Position numbers and translations under genes: made by a program. A stretch of DNA of 64,000 nucleotides, taken from contig NZ_CP162133.1 of assembly GCF_040833955.1 (NCBI RefSeq), forward strand, positions 1,200,001 through 1,264,000. Reading direction: 5' to 3'. A model generated the notes under the pieces. The model had not been told where the DNA came from. It saw only the letters and a program-made list of their open reading frames with translations, and made no database searches. Shown one piece after another: positions 56,223-64,000 of this stretch (its first letter is position 1; every line of letters starts with the position of its first letter). The DNA comes from Leptospira sp. WS60.C2. GTDB taxonomy: Bacteria > Spirochaetota > Leptospiria > Leptospirales > Leptospiraceae.

Positions 56223-56678
56223 TTAGATTTCAATGTCTTTCAGTAACGTTTCGATACGTTTGCGGTTAAGACCTAAGTCTGATTTTCCCAGTCTTGATGC
56301 TGATCGAAAGTGTAATAATTTTGTTTTTTCATCAAAATAGAATTCCACATCATCCACATAACGCATAATGAGTGTTGTGAACTCTACATAAAGATAATTG
56401 TTTTCTTCTTTGATGATTTTTGTACGGGGGTATTCAGCGATCCTTTGTTTTAAAACTGCCATTGCTTCAGGTGTTGGCTTTTTGTAAGGTTCTGCTTGTC
56501 TGAAATGTTCTTTATCGGAAACATCAGAAAAACTCCTGATACAATTGGGAGTACTCGGGCAATCCACGAGTTTCCCTGATCGAATCCCTAAATTATTTGG
56601 CCTTGTTCCTGTGCAGTCGATGAGTGCAACAAGGGCAAGAGATAGTGCTAACACAGTCAATATTTGTTCTTTTTTCAT
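56223..56678 (-). CDS. DUF1499 lipoprotein
   Basis: A 151-residue lipoprotein (signal LTVLALSLALVALIDC). The mature part fits DUF1499: GKLVDCPSTPNCIRSFSDV, then FTTLIMRYVDDVEFYFDE and LHFRSASRLGKSDLGLNRKRI. The conserved L-x-x-C-x4-P-N-C motif is complete. DUF1499 proteins are envelope proteins of unknown function. It stands alone and is convergent with carB. Confidence 0.85.
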   Translation of the reverse strand: MKKEQILTVLALSLALVALIDCTGTRPNNLGIRSGKLVDCPSTPNCIRSFSDVSDKEHFRQAEPYKKPTPEAMAVLKQRIAEYPRTKIIKEENNYLYVEFTTLIMRYVDDVEFYFDEKTKLLHFRSASRLGKSDLGLNRKRIETLLKDIEI

Positions 56679-56836
56679 TTGATCCTTCTTTTTTCCTTCT
56701 CTATGGTTTGACCCACCATTGGATTCGTTTTGTTTACAATTGCATCCATTTTGTTACCTTCCTCTTGGGATTTATTCTTAGTTCCCAATTATTTTCGTTT
56801 TGTTTCTTTGAGTAAGCATTTGTTTCTCAGAGACAA

Positions 56837-58069
56837 TTAGGATTCCTTTGCCACTAACCGTTTCGATTTTAAGATGGAAAAAATAAAAACAAGTAGAGTC
56901 AAAATTCCTAAATAGAAAAGTGTCGTTGTGATATAACCTGAGATAGGTGGATAGATTAGGCTGTATCCAAATTCAGGATTTTCCTCTTCGGTTTCGAGTT
57001 TACCTTGGATCATGTCTCTTTCTTTGGTATCATTTTCGGAAGGATACGTGTACGGGTCAAAATTAGGAGCCCATTGGTATGGATTTCCATAATACAAAGT
57101 ATATTTTGTCTCTACCGAATCAGTCTCTGCAAAAAATAAGATCTCTTCCAAAGGCTGGATGGTGATCACTTCTTTTAAATGTAGGGTTTCATTCTCTCCA
57201 TCTTCGATTTGTATGGTGAACTCAGAATTCAGGGGAGAAGAGATGGGAATCTCAGTATACAATCCATCTTTTTCCGTGTGGTGGACTGTTCCTTGGAACA
57301 CTGTGTCCCATTCCTTTTTGTTGATTTTCCCTCGGATGGTTATAAAACGTTCCCAGTTTTTTTCTTCGAAGGAAAGTTTGAGTGTTTGAAAGCTAGTTTG
57401 GTTTTCATTCGGGAAGGTAAAGAGAACTGAGTTTTCTTCCAAGACTGGACTTACAACTGGGTGTGTTTTTTCTATGAATAGATTTTTGTTTTCTTTTGTG
57501 CGAGTGACCGAAGGAAATTTCAAATTCGAACCGTTTTCCACTTCTAAACGCACATAGCGATATTTCGTATTTCCCAAATCAATTTCACCTGAGGATTGGG
57601 ATCCATACTTATATAAAAATACGTTTTTGGTTTCAGAAAAGTTGTCTGGATTGTCACCTAATTTCAAAGTGATGGATGTTTCATAATCATAAGCACTGGA
57701 AACAGTCAATTTAGAATAACTCATTCCCTCAGGTAGTTTGGGAAGTTCCAACACGTAAATTTCCAATTCATCCTTTTTGGTGAAGAGTAGTTCCGGTTTT
57801 AATTTCTCAGTGTATTTGTTGATTTCCTCTGCATTTTGAATTCGGTAAGGAATAATTTCACCATTCTTTGTCACTCGAAGATCCCTATAAAATGAATGTT
57901 TATAGAATTCTTCATCTAATAGTACTTTGATGATTCCTTTTTCGATATTTTTGGCAGGGACAGTAATTTCCTTTTTGTATTTAAAATTTTCCACGGCAAG
58001 TGGCCTTGCGAACACTTGGGAGACAAAGACGAGAGAGGTAAGTAAAAAGATCAGTTTGAATCGGTTCAT
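56837..58069 (-). CDS. DUF3999-like membrane-anchored exported protein
   Basis: A 410-residue protein with a signal peptide (LIFLLTSLVFVSQVFA), a large beta-rich extracytoplasmic region (FYRDLRVTKNGEIIPYRIQ; TEIPISSPLNSEFTIQIEDG) and a C-terminal membrane anchor (TTLFYLGILTLLVFIFSIL). It fits the DUF3999 family, whose members usually sit next to a DUF2339 gene, as here. Its ATG overlaps the DUF2339 stop by 4 nt. The pair probably forms an envelope complex of unknown function. Confidence 0.7.
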   Translation of the reverse strand: MNRFKLIFLLTSLVFVSQVFARPLAVENFKYKKEITVPAKNIEKGIIKVLLDEEFYKHSFYRDLRVTKNGEIIPYRIQNAEEINKYTEKLKPELLFTKKDELEIYVLELPKLPEGMSYSKLTVSSAYDYETSITLKLGDNPDNFSETKNVFLYKYGSQSSGEIDLGNTKYRYVRLEVENGSNLKFPSVTRTKENKNLFIEKTHPVVSPVLEENSVLFTFPNENQTSFQTLKLSFEEKNWERFITIRGKINKKEWDTVFQGTVHHTEKDGLYTEIPISSPLNSEFTIQIEDGENETLHLKEVITIQPLEEILFFAETDSVETKYTLYYGNPYQWAPNFDPYTYPSENDTKERDMIQGKLETEEENPEFGYSLIYPPISGYITTTLFYLGILTLLVFIFSILKSKRLVAKES

Positions 58070-59760
58070 GTGGTTTCCTTTTTCAATCGGTTATAAAATG
58101 TTCCAGTGACAATGAGTGTGATTCCAAGGAATAATCCGGCAAGGATGCGATATCCCAAAGATAAATTCCAAAAATCGTATAAATAGAATTTTGCGATAAC
58201 AAGTGAAAGAGATACAAACCCAGCCACTTTCAATGCTTGTAATTGTTTTTGGAATCCTATCACAAGAGTGAAGAGTCCATAAAAAATCAAACAAATGGAA
58301 TATAGGAAAAGTCGTTTTTCTTCAGGAAATCCCAAGTGAATTTCTACAAAGTTTCCCAGTAAAAAATAAGGATAAGCGGCATATAAGAAGAGTTTTGCGT
58401 AGGAAGAAAAGTTTCTGCTGTAAAAGTAAGATAATACTAAATACAAACTACCTGTGGCAAAAATCAAAAATCGACCATTTAGAAACGGGATTTCGCTAGT
58501 CGTTCTATAGGTGAAGGCAAATACATAGAACAAAGCAAAAAACCAAACAGGAAATGTTGCCAAATACATATACATTTGCCTGGAATAGGTGGCAGCCATC
58601 GTTACAACAAACGCAAAACTGATGAGACTAAAAGCCAAAACTTTGCCTGTCATTCCCATCACAATCACACTGATGATGAATGGCAAACCAAAGAGTCCAA
58701 TGATGTCATAGAGTTTCTTAGATTCCACTGTTAGAGTTACATCTTTAAGGGATCTTTGATAGATGGCATAAAACAGAATGAGAACAAGCGTGAGTAAAAA
58801 GGGTTTGAGTGTAGGGTAAAAGATTCCAAAGATCCAAATCGATTGTAAAAATCCAAAACCTAACGTGAAGCCAATGGTGACGAGCGTAAGGATTGGATTT
58901 TTTTCTTTTGTTTGTTTTAGGATTTGGAACTCTTTTAGTAAGAACAAAAGATACACACCCAATTGGAAAACTAGGGGAAAAAACACCTTTGCATCTTCTA
59001 GATGATTGTCAGTGTCAGCCCAGGCTGCAAAAATCAGATGGTTTGCCAAAAGAATGAGAAGTGGTATTATTTTCCATTCCATCTCTTTTCGAATCCAATA
59101 GAATAAAAGATTCCAGATGAGAAGGTAAGTGAATAAAAATGGATACGAGTTTTGTCCCGTGGAAACAAGAATGGGTGATAAAAATACACCTAAACTGGCA
59201 AAACCAAAAAGAACTTCACTTTTTTCTGCGTAGGAAATTCCAACGGCTGTTAAGCTTAAAAGGATGAGGCCAACAAAACAAGTCTCCGTTCCATATAAAT
59301 CATACCAAACATAACCAGAATAATACGCAGAAAATAAAACCGCGATTCCAAGTCCTAGTAAACTGGGGGAAAGATACGGTCTTGATTCTCTTGTTTTAAA
59401 ACCATACCATAAAATAGGGAAGGAAGAAAGAATCCCAATCCAAATCCGAACGGATTCATTGATCCAATATTCCTCAACTGCCATATAAAAAAACCAGATG
59501 GAAGCAAGGATGAGAGAAAAAACTCCGAGTTTCACAAATAGATTTTGTCCGATCCATTGGATGAACCAATTGGGGCCTTCTTCGATTGAAACAGATGGAG
59601 TCTCTTGGGTAACGGCTTTTGGCGTAGGAGATTCTAAAGTTTTCTTTTGTATACCAGATTTGGATTCTGAAAGTGAGAGAACTTTTTCTTTTAAGAAAAA
59701 GAGTTCTCTCTCCATGGATTGGATTTTGGATAAAATTTCTTTTGTTTCTGTTTCTTCCAC
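58066..59760 (-). CDS. DUF2339 polytopic membrane protein
   Basis: A 564-residue protein with a short coiled-coil start (KILSKIQSMERELFFLKEKV), a low-complexity linker, and then about fifteen to eighteen membrane helices (residues 75-560) with the DUF2339 signature area LGLGIAVLFSAYYSGYVWYDLYG. DUF2339 proteins have no known biochemical role. It is the first gene of a two-gene operon with the DUF3999-like protein. It lies 43 nt downstream of ispG on the same strand. Confidence 0.82.
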   Translation of the reverse strand: MEETETKEILSKIQSMERELFFLKEKVLSLSESKSGIQKKTLESPTPKAVTQETPSVSIEEGPNWFIQWIGQNLFVKLGVFSLILASIWFFYMAVEEYWINESVRIWIGILSSFPILWYGFKTRESRPYLSPSLLGLGIAVLFSAYYSGYVWYDLYGTETCFVGLILLSLTAVGISYAEKSEVLFGFASLGVFLSPILVSTGQNSYPFLFTYLLIWNLLFYWIRKEMEWKIIPLLILLANHLIFAAWADTDNHLEDAKVFFPLVFQLGVYLLFLLKEFQILKQTKEKNPILTLVTIGFTLGFGFLQSIWIFGIFYPTLKPFLLTLVLILFYAIYQRSLKDVTLTVESKKLYDIIGLFGLPFIISVIVMGMTGKVLAFSLISFAFVVTMAATYSRQMYMYLATFPVWFFALFYVFAFTYRTTSEIPFLNGRFLIFATGSLYLVLSYFYSRNFSSYAKLFLYAAYPYFLLGNFVEIHLGFPEEKRLFLYSICLIFYGLFTLVIGFQKQLQALKVAGFVSLSLVIAKFYLYDFWNLSLGYRILAGLFLGITLIVTGTFYNRLKKETT

Positions 59761-59803
59761 CTGGATGAAATTACAGAAAGAAGAATCGGAAGGAAACTAT
59801 TTT

Positions 59804-61831
59804 TTATTCTGGATCGTTCCACATCCCGTTTTCACGAATGAGTTCGATGAGGAGGTCTGCCGCTTCTGTTTCGGATACTCCTTTTTTGACAATTTCCTTT
59901 CCTTTGTAGAGGTGAACCTTACCAACTCCTGCCCCTACATATCCAAAATCGGCATCAGCCATTTCGCCTGGCCCGTTCACAATACAACCCATCACGGCAA
60001 TTTTGACTCCTTTTAAGTGACCTGTTTTTTCTTTGATCTTTGCGGTTGTGGATTGTAAATCAAACATGGTTCGTCCGCAGGAAGGACAGGATATATATTC
60101 TGTTTTTGTTAGGCGAAGGCGAGTGGCTTGTAAGATATCAAAGCACATGTGCAAACATTCTTCTGCTTCCCCATCTCCATAGGAAAGCCTGATGACATCC
60201 CCAATCCCATCCAATAAACTTCCCCCCGCTTCTATGGAGGCATGGTATAACAATTGGTCTTTGTCATTGGCAGACACAGGAATTACGATCGGATAGTCTG
60301 ATTCTTGTAAAAGACAAGCAAGCTTTCGAACAGAGAGAAGATCACCATCTTTCACAGAAAAAAGAATGTTTTCGATTTTTCTTTTTTTACATTCTTTGAG
60401 AACTGTTTTCACTTGTTCGAGTTGTGACGCTTCAAATGACCATTCCACTGAACGTTTGTCTTTGGCAAAACGTGACACAAATTCTAGAAGATCTTCCCAG
60501 GATTCTTCCGACTCTTTTAGGAAAATAGTTGGGGTGATCACCCATTTCTGAAACTTGTATAGTTCTTCAGCAAGGGCATCATATTGGTATAGCAGGTCTT
60601 CTGAGAGTGAAACGGAAACTGGCAGAGGAAAGGACCCTCGCCTTACCATCGTTCCAAGGGATAATAGGTCTAGCTCAGAATCGATCGCAAAATGCAAAAG
60701 TTCCGGTACTCTTCCCGACTTATTTCCTCTTTGGATGAGGTGTAACACTTCTTCTGCTGTTCCTTCACCAAAAAAGGGAAAACAAGTTTCAATGCGTACG
60801 GGATTGGTATCTCCAATTTTGGTTTGGCCGATTGTTAATTCTTTTGAATAAAAACGAGAGTATTGATAGGGATCTCTAAATTCAGTATAGATGGTGTCTC
60901 TTTGTTTTGGGTGTTCGTTTTCTTTTGCGGATAACGATGCGAAAAAGAGATCATTGTATTTGCGTACAAGTTCTTTGGCAACGGGAATTTCATAGATCGC
61001 ATCTTCTGTCAAAGAAACACGAATGGTGTCCCCAAGTCCATCTTCAAGTAAACTTCCAATTCCAATTGCCGATTTGATCCTTCCATCTTTTCCATCTCCA
61101 GCTTCTGTTACACCTAGGTGGAGTGGGTAGTCCATACCCAGTTCATAAAATCTAGCAACTAACATACGATAGGCTTGTATCATCACTTGTGGGTTGGATG
61201 CTTTCATGGACACAACAATGTCCCGATAGGAATTTTTTTCAGCGATACGAATGAATTCTAAGGCTGACTCCACCATCCCAAGGGGTGTGTCTCCAAAACG
61301 GTTCATGATACGATCGGACAAACTACCATGGTTTGTTCCAATTCTCATGGCTACTCCCAGTTCTTTGGCTCTCAGAACCAAAGGAGTGAATACTTCTTCG
61401 ATTCGTTCTAGTTCTTCGTTATAATCTTTGTCCGTGTATTCGATGATTTCAAATTTTTTTTTGTCTGCAAAGTTGCCTGGGTTGATACGCACCTTTTCCA
61501 CCCATTCCACACATTTTAAGGCGACTTGTGGGGTAAAGTGAATGTCTGCCACAAGAGGGACCTTGAGTCCCAGTTCTTTCATCCGTTTTCGGATATTGGG
61601 TAAATTATCTGCATCAGCTTGACTTGGTACTGTTAGGCGAACAATCTCAGATCCAGCATTTTCCAAATCCATAATTTGTTTGATGCTTGCGTCCGTATCT
61701 CTCGTGTTAGATGTGATCATGGATTGGACCCGGATTGGGTTTTTCCCACCGATTCCCACGTCTCCCACTTTTACTTCTCGTGTGGGTCGTCTTCTGTAGA
61801 AAAATGGCGATTCGTTATATTTGGTGCTCAT
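59804..61831 (-). CDS. ispG: HMBPP synthase, long form with insert domain
   Basis: A 675-residue IspG (GcpE). The N-terminal TIM barrel shows VGGKNPIRVQSMITSNTRD-type start motifs and VADIHFTPQVALKCVEWVEKVRINPGN. The C-terminal iron-sulfur domain has CPSCGRTMFDLQ and VMGCIVNGPGEMADADFGYVG. Between them lies an extra domain of about 250 residues, as in plant, chlamydial and Bacteroidetes enzymes, where the catalytic 4Fe-4S cluster reaches the barrel of the same chain. It converts MEcPP to HMBPP in the MEP isoprenoid pathway. It is divergent from the small gene at 61973. Confidence 0.95.
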   Translation of the reverse strand: MSTKYNESPFFYRRRPTREVKVGDVGIGGKNPIRVQSMITSNTRDTDASIKQIMDLENAGSEIVRLTVPSQADADNLPNIRKRMKELGLKVPLVADIHFTPQVALKCVEWVEKVRINPGNFADKKKFEIIEYTDKDYNEELERIEEVFTPLVLRAKELGVAMRIGTNHGSLSDRIMNRFGDTPLGMVESALEFIRIAEKNSYRDIVVSMKASNPQVMIQAYRMLVARFYELGMDYPLHLGVTEAGDGKDGRIKSAIGIGSLLEDGLGDTIRVSLTEDAIYEIPVAKELVRKYNDLFFASLSAKENEHPKQRDTIYTEFRDPYQYSRFYSKELTIGQTKIGDTNPVRIETCFPFFGEGTAEEVLHLIQRGNKSGRVPELLHFAIDSELDLLSLGTMVRRGSFPLPVSVSLSEDLLYQYDALAEELYKFQKWVITPTIFLKESEESWEDLLEFVSRFAKDKRSVEWSFEASQLEQVKTVLKECKKRKIENILFSVKDGDLLSVRKLACLLQESDYPIVIPVSANDKDQLLYHASIEAGGSLLDGIGDVIRLSYGDGEAEECLHMCFDILQATRLRLTKTEYISCPSCGRTMFDLQSTTAKIKEKTGHLKGVKIAVMGCIVNGPGEMADADFGYVGAGVGKVHLYKGKEIVKKGVSETEAADLLIELIRENGMWNDPE

Positions 61832-61972
61832 TTGAATCTTATGTTCTCATTATCTAAGAAATTAGATTCGAATTTTTGGGCAAGCAGTATGAAAAAAATC
61901 TGGTACTTTCAATTTCACTCATTCCCAAACCGAAAATCTATTTAGGAAGAAAACCTGGGCTTTTTGGAACCA

Positions 61973-62257
61973 ATGAACACCGAAGTTAAACAAGGATTAC
62001 AACGCAAATACCGAGTACAGGTGACTGTGGCAATTTACCGTGAGGGAAATTTGTCCTATAAAAGTGAGATTTTATCACCTGCATATTACGACAAAAGACA
62101 AGAAGCTCGTGACCACATCCGCCAAGAGATCCGGGAACGATTGGCCCATTCCAAATTCTTCCGATCCACGCGCTTAGACTATGACCTAGTCCGTTATACG
62201 GAAGAGGGTAGTTGTAATACATACCTTCGTTATAGCATCCAAGATTCGGACATTTGA
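61973..62257 (+). CDS. Small hypothetical protein coupled to a MutY-type gene
   Basis: A 94-residue cytoplasmic protein starting at ATG 61973 (an in-frame TTG lies 9 nt before). It is basic and compact (KYRVQVTVAIYREGNLSYKSE, RQEARDHIRQEIRERLAHSKFF). Its stop overlaps the TTG start of the MutY-type gene, so translation is coupled. No family was recognised. Confidence 0.7.
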   Translation: MNTEVKQGLQRKYRVQVTVAIYREGNLSYKSEILSPAYYDKRQEARDHIRQEIRERLAHSKFFRSTRLDYDLVRYTEEGSCNTYLRYSIQDSDI

Positions 62258-63315
62258 ATCCACAAAAGAAATTACTCGATTGGTATCTCTTACACAAACG
62301 GGACCTACCATTTCGTAAAAAAAAACAAGCCTATCCCATTTGGATTTCTGAGGTGATGTTGCAACAAACTAGAGTTGCTGCAATGTTACCTTTATTTGAA
62401 AACTTTCTCAAACGGTTCCCCAATCCAGAATCTCTTGCCAAAGCCACGGAAGAGGAAGTGCTTTCTTATTGGAAAGGGCTTGGCTACTACAGTCGTGCAA
62501 GAAACATCCGAAAAGCCGCCATTACATTGGTGCAACAGTACAACGGTTCCTTCCCCAAAGATTTAAATTCAGTTTTAAAGCTTCCTGGGATTGGGAACTA
62601 TACCGCTCGAGCGATTTTATCCATCGCCTATGACCTTCCCTTTGCCGTACTTGATGGGAATGTAAAACGAGTTCTATCGCGTTATATCGGTTATACGAAA
62701 AATATTTTAGGTCCGAAAGCAGATGTTGAACTCCAAGAAAAAGCCGATGAGTTTTTAAACCAATCCTATCCAGGAGACCACAACCAAGCCATGATGGAAC
62801 TGGGAGCTACCATTTGCCTTCCTGAATCCCCCAAGTGTTTGCTTTGTCCTCTTATGGAAGGTTGTTTTGCCAGAATCCACGGAAAGACAAATGAGATTCC
62901 TCTTCGTCAAAAAGAGAAAAAGCAGATTCTTTTGAAAGGAGACATTTGGGCCATAGAAAAGGGAAACGAGTATCTTCTGATCAAAGAACGAACCAATCGG
63001 TTTTTGAAAGGGATGTTCCATTTGCCGTATGGTTTTATGGGAGATCTACCAGATCCTGTTTATTCACCCTCTCCTTTTTTGGAATATTTGCGATCCCATT
63101 GGAAAGAAGTTTCCCATATCGGGTCCTTCCAACATACGATCACGCATCATAAATTGGATTTTTCGATTTTCCATATTGCCATTACGGATCCAAAGGAATT
63201 AAAAACGATCTTGGAACGAATGGAATTGGATTTTAAATGGGTCAAGCGAGATGACTTGGAAGCGGAGTTTCCGTCCTCACTTGCGAAAAAAGTGAGAACT
63301 CGACTTTCTTCCTAA
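62254..63315 (+). CDS. mutY: A/G-specific adenine glycosylase (MutY-type)
   Basis: A 353-residue HhH-GPD glycosylase. The catalytic Glu is in SEVMLQQTRV, the helix-hairpin-helix is LPGIGNYTARAI and the catalytic Asp is in VLDGNVKRV. The 4Fe-4S cluster motif C-x6-C-x2-C-x5-C is complete (CLPESPKCLLCPLMEGC), and a Nudix-like C-terminal domain recognises 8-oxoG (IGSFQHTITHHKL, where the FSH loop reads FQHTITH). It removes A opposite 8-oxoG. The start is TTG 62254, overlapping the previous stop (TTGA), with no ATG nearby. Confidence 0.92.
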   Translation: MNPQKKLLDWYLLHKRDLPFRKKKQAYPIWISEVMLQQTRVAAMLPLFENFLKRFPNPESLAKATEEEVLSYWKGLGYYSRARNIRKAAITLVQQYNGSFPKDLNSVLKLPGIGNYTARAILSIAYDLPFAVLDGNVKRVLSRYIGYTKNILGPKADVELQEKADEFLNQSYPGDHNQAMMELGATICLPESPKCLLCPLMEGCFARIHGKTNEIPLRQKEKKQILLKGDIWAIEKGNEYLLIKERTNRFLKGMFHLPYGFMGDLPDPVYSPSPFLEYLRSHWKEVSHIGSFQHTITHHKLDFSIFHIAITDPKELKTILERMELDFKWVKRDDLEAEFPSSLAKKVRTRLSS

Positions 63316-63486
63316 CTCAAAAATCAGGAATAAGAGTCTAAAAAAAGTAAGGTGGAGTTCTTCCCTTGGACTTGACAATTCAAGGGAAACCAGTGTAAAA
63401 ATGTGGAGCCATTCTCGATCGAAGTTCGATCCTTCTGGAACGGAATTTCGGGTGAGAACGAGACTGTGGAAGAAGGGGAAAGCCGT

Positions 63487-63903
63487 TTGAATGCAATAGA
63501 AGTCAAAAACGAGAAAAATGCCATTCTCTGTGTGGACGACGAACCAATTTTACTTCTTTCCCTCGTGCAAGAACTCAAACGGGAAATCGGTGGGAGTTAT
63601 ACGTACGAAACGGCCCAAAACCCAGAAGAAGCCATGGAAGTCATTGATGAACTCTGTGAATCTGGGGTGCAAGTGATCCTCATTTTATCGGATTGGCTCA
63701 TGCCTGGAATGCGTGGAGATGAATTTCTCATCAAAGTCCACCAAAAATACCCGCATATCAAATCCATTTTGATTTCAGGCCACGCTGATAGGGATGCCAT
63801 CAATCGCGTCAAAGAAGAAGCGAAAACCTACGCGATTTTTTCCAAACCTTGGAACACCAAGGAACTTTTAGATGCAGTTCGTTTCTGTTGCAATTTGACC
63901 TGA
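63487..63903 (+). CDS. Single-domain response regulator
   Basis: A receiver-domain protein of about 138 residues: AILCVDDEP (acidic pair), phospho-acceptor Asp in [14 protein letters not shown], switch residue in LISGHAD and Lys in FSKPWN. There is no output domain. The start is uncertain: TTG 63487 has GAAGGGGAA 6 nt upstream, while GTG 63466 and GTG 63403 would add residues of unlikely composition. It could accept phosphate from a hybrid kinase such as the one at 9314, but pairing is only a guess. It is followed in the same frame by a likely Smr-domain gene. Confidence 0.8.
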   Translation: MNAIEVKNEKNAILCVDDEPILLLSLVQELKREIGGSYTYETAQNPEEAMEVIDELCESGVQVILILSDWLMPGMRGDEFLIKVHQKYPHIKSILISGHADRDAINRVKEEAKTYAIFSKPWNTKELLDAVRFCCNLT

Positions 63904-63924
63904 GTCCATTTTTTTGGACGTAAG

Positions 63925-64000
63925 GTGCGTACCATCTACATCCGCAAACTCCGATTCGAAGAAGCTCGGATCAAACTCGAGAAGGAACTCCATGAAGCCT
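63925..64000 (+). CDS. Probable Smr-domain protein, 5' end only
   Basis: The last 76 nt open with GTG and read VRTIYIRKLRFEEARIKLEK followed by ELHEA. This resembles the start of a Smr domain (L-R-x-L-R-x-E-E-A-x-x-x-L-x-x-x-L-x-x-A), as in MutS2 C-termini or stand-alone Smr nucleases. The ribosome-like GTAAGG lies immediately upstream, too close to be ideal. The gene runs out of the window. Confidence 0.5.
   Translation, partial: MRTIYIRKLRFEEARIKLEKELHEA

Noticed and set aside
59498..60016. 172-codon plus-strand ORF across the ends of DUF2339 and ispG
   Set aside because: Runs antisense through two well-supported genes and the short gap between them.
1..64000. Mobile elements, prophage, tRNA or rRNA genes
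   Set aside because: No transposase, integrase, phage structural gene, tRNA cloverleaf or rRNA segment was recognised; the Bor-like genes alone do not indicate a prophage.

Overview
The window looks like a chromosomal segment of a spirochaete of the genus Leptospira, probably from the free-living side of the genus. The reasons are the many short lipoproteins with loose spirochaetal lipoboxes, a DUF1577-type protein (a family described from Leptospira), a long insert-bearing IspG, and a mix of one-component signalling proteins. The DNA is AT-rich, and more so in the accessory stretch at 1-14,000. No rRNA, tRNA, CRISPR array, insertion sequence or prophage was recognised.

Layout. (1) 1-6,243: accessory surface region with the 5' end of a secreted protein, a 1 kb gene-poor gap, a 1325-residue lipoprotein with five Ig-like (BIG_2) repeats, and three small lipoprotein genes, two of which end like phage lambda Bor. 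(2) 6,424-11,038: three membrane-sensor signalling genes, namely a class III nucleotide cyclase, a GGDEF diguanylate cyclase and a hybrid histidine kinase. (3) 11,170-14,602: small lipoproteins and hypotheticals, including a gene split in two frames at a canonical A_AAA_AAC slippery site. (4) 14,861-18,464: a secreted SGNH hydrolase with a membrane-anchored partner, then a HEAT-repeat lipoprotein. (5) 18,473-20,858 (minus): a CobW/ZigA-type GTPase, a Tpx-like peroxiredoxin and a DUF1826 protein in one overlapping operon. (6) 21,043-26,748: acyltransferase, chemotaxis receptor, acyl-CoA dehydrogenase and amidohydrolase. (7) 26,802-32,338: a zinc-import operon with lipoprotein, outer-membrane barrel, ZnuA, ZnuC, ZnuB and a Cys-rich methyltransferase. 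(8) 32,335-44,715: thymidylate kinase, EAL protein, radical SAM protein, DUF1577 protein, guaB - LolA-like - rsmE, and a block of three unknown genes. (9) 44,895-56,137: a very large alpha-2-macroglobulin, a membrane sulfatase-family enzyme and carB. (10) 56,223-64,000: DUF1499, a DUF3999/DUF2339 pair, ispG, a small protein, a MutY-type glycosylase, a response regulator and the start of a probable Smr-domain gene.

The most coherent system is zinc homeostasis. The dyad TGCAAY-N3-GTTGCA occurs twice upstream of the CobW operon and once in the promoter of the znu operon. This points to one regulator, most simply Zur, controlling both a zinc-import route (outer-membrane barrel, periplasmic ZnuA, ZnuBC) and a zinc-sparing set (CobW chaperone, Tpx-like protein, DUF1826). 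The lipoprotein and barrel at the head of the znu operon are the least known parts.

The second lead is a small protein family in which an N-terminal L-x-N-G-x3-K-G module and a C-terminal Bor-like module occur separately and, across the slippery site at 12,524, possibly fused. All functional calls come from reading motifs by eye; no database search was run.
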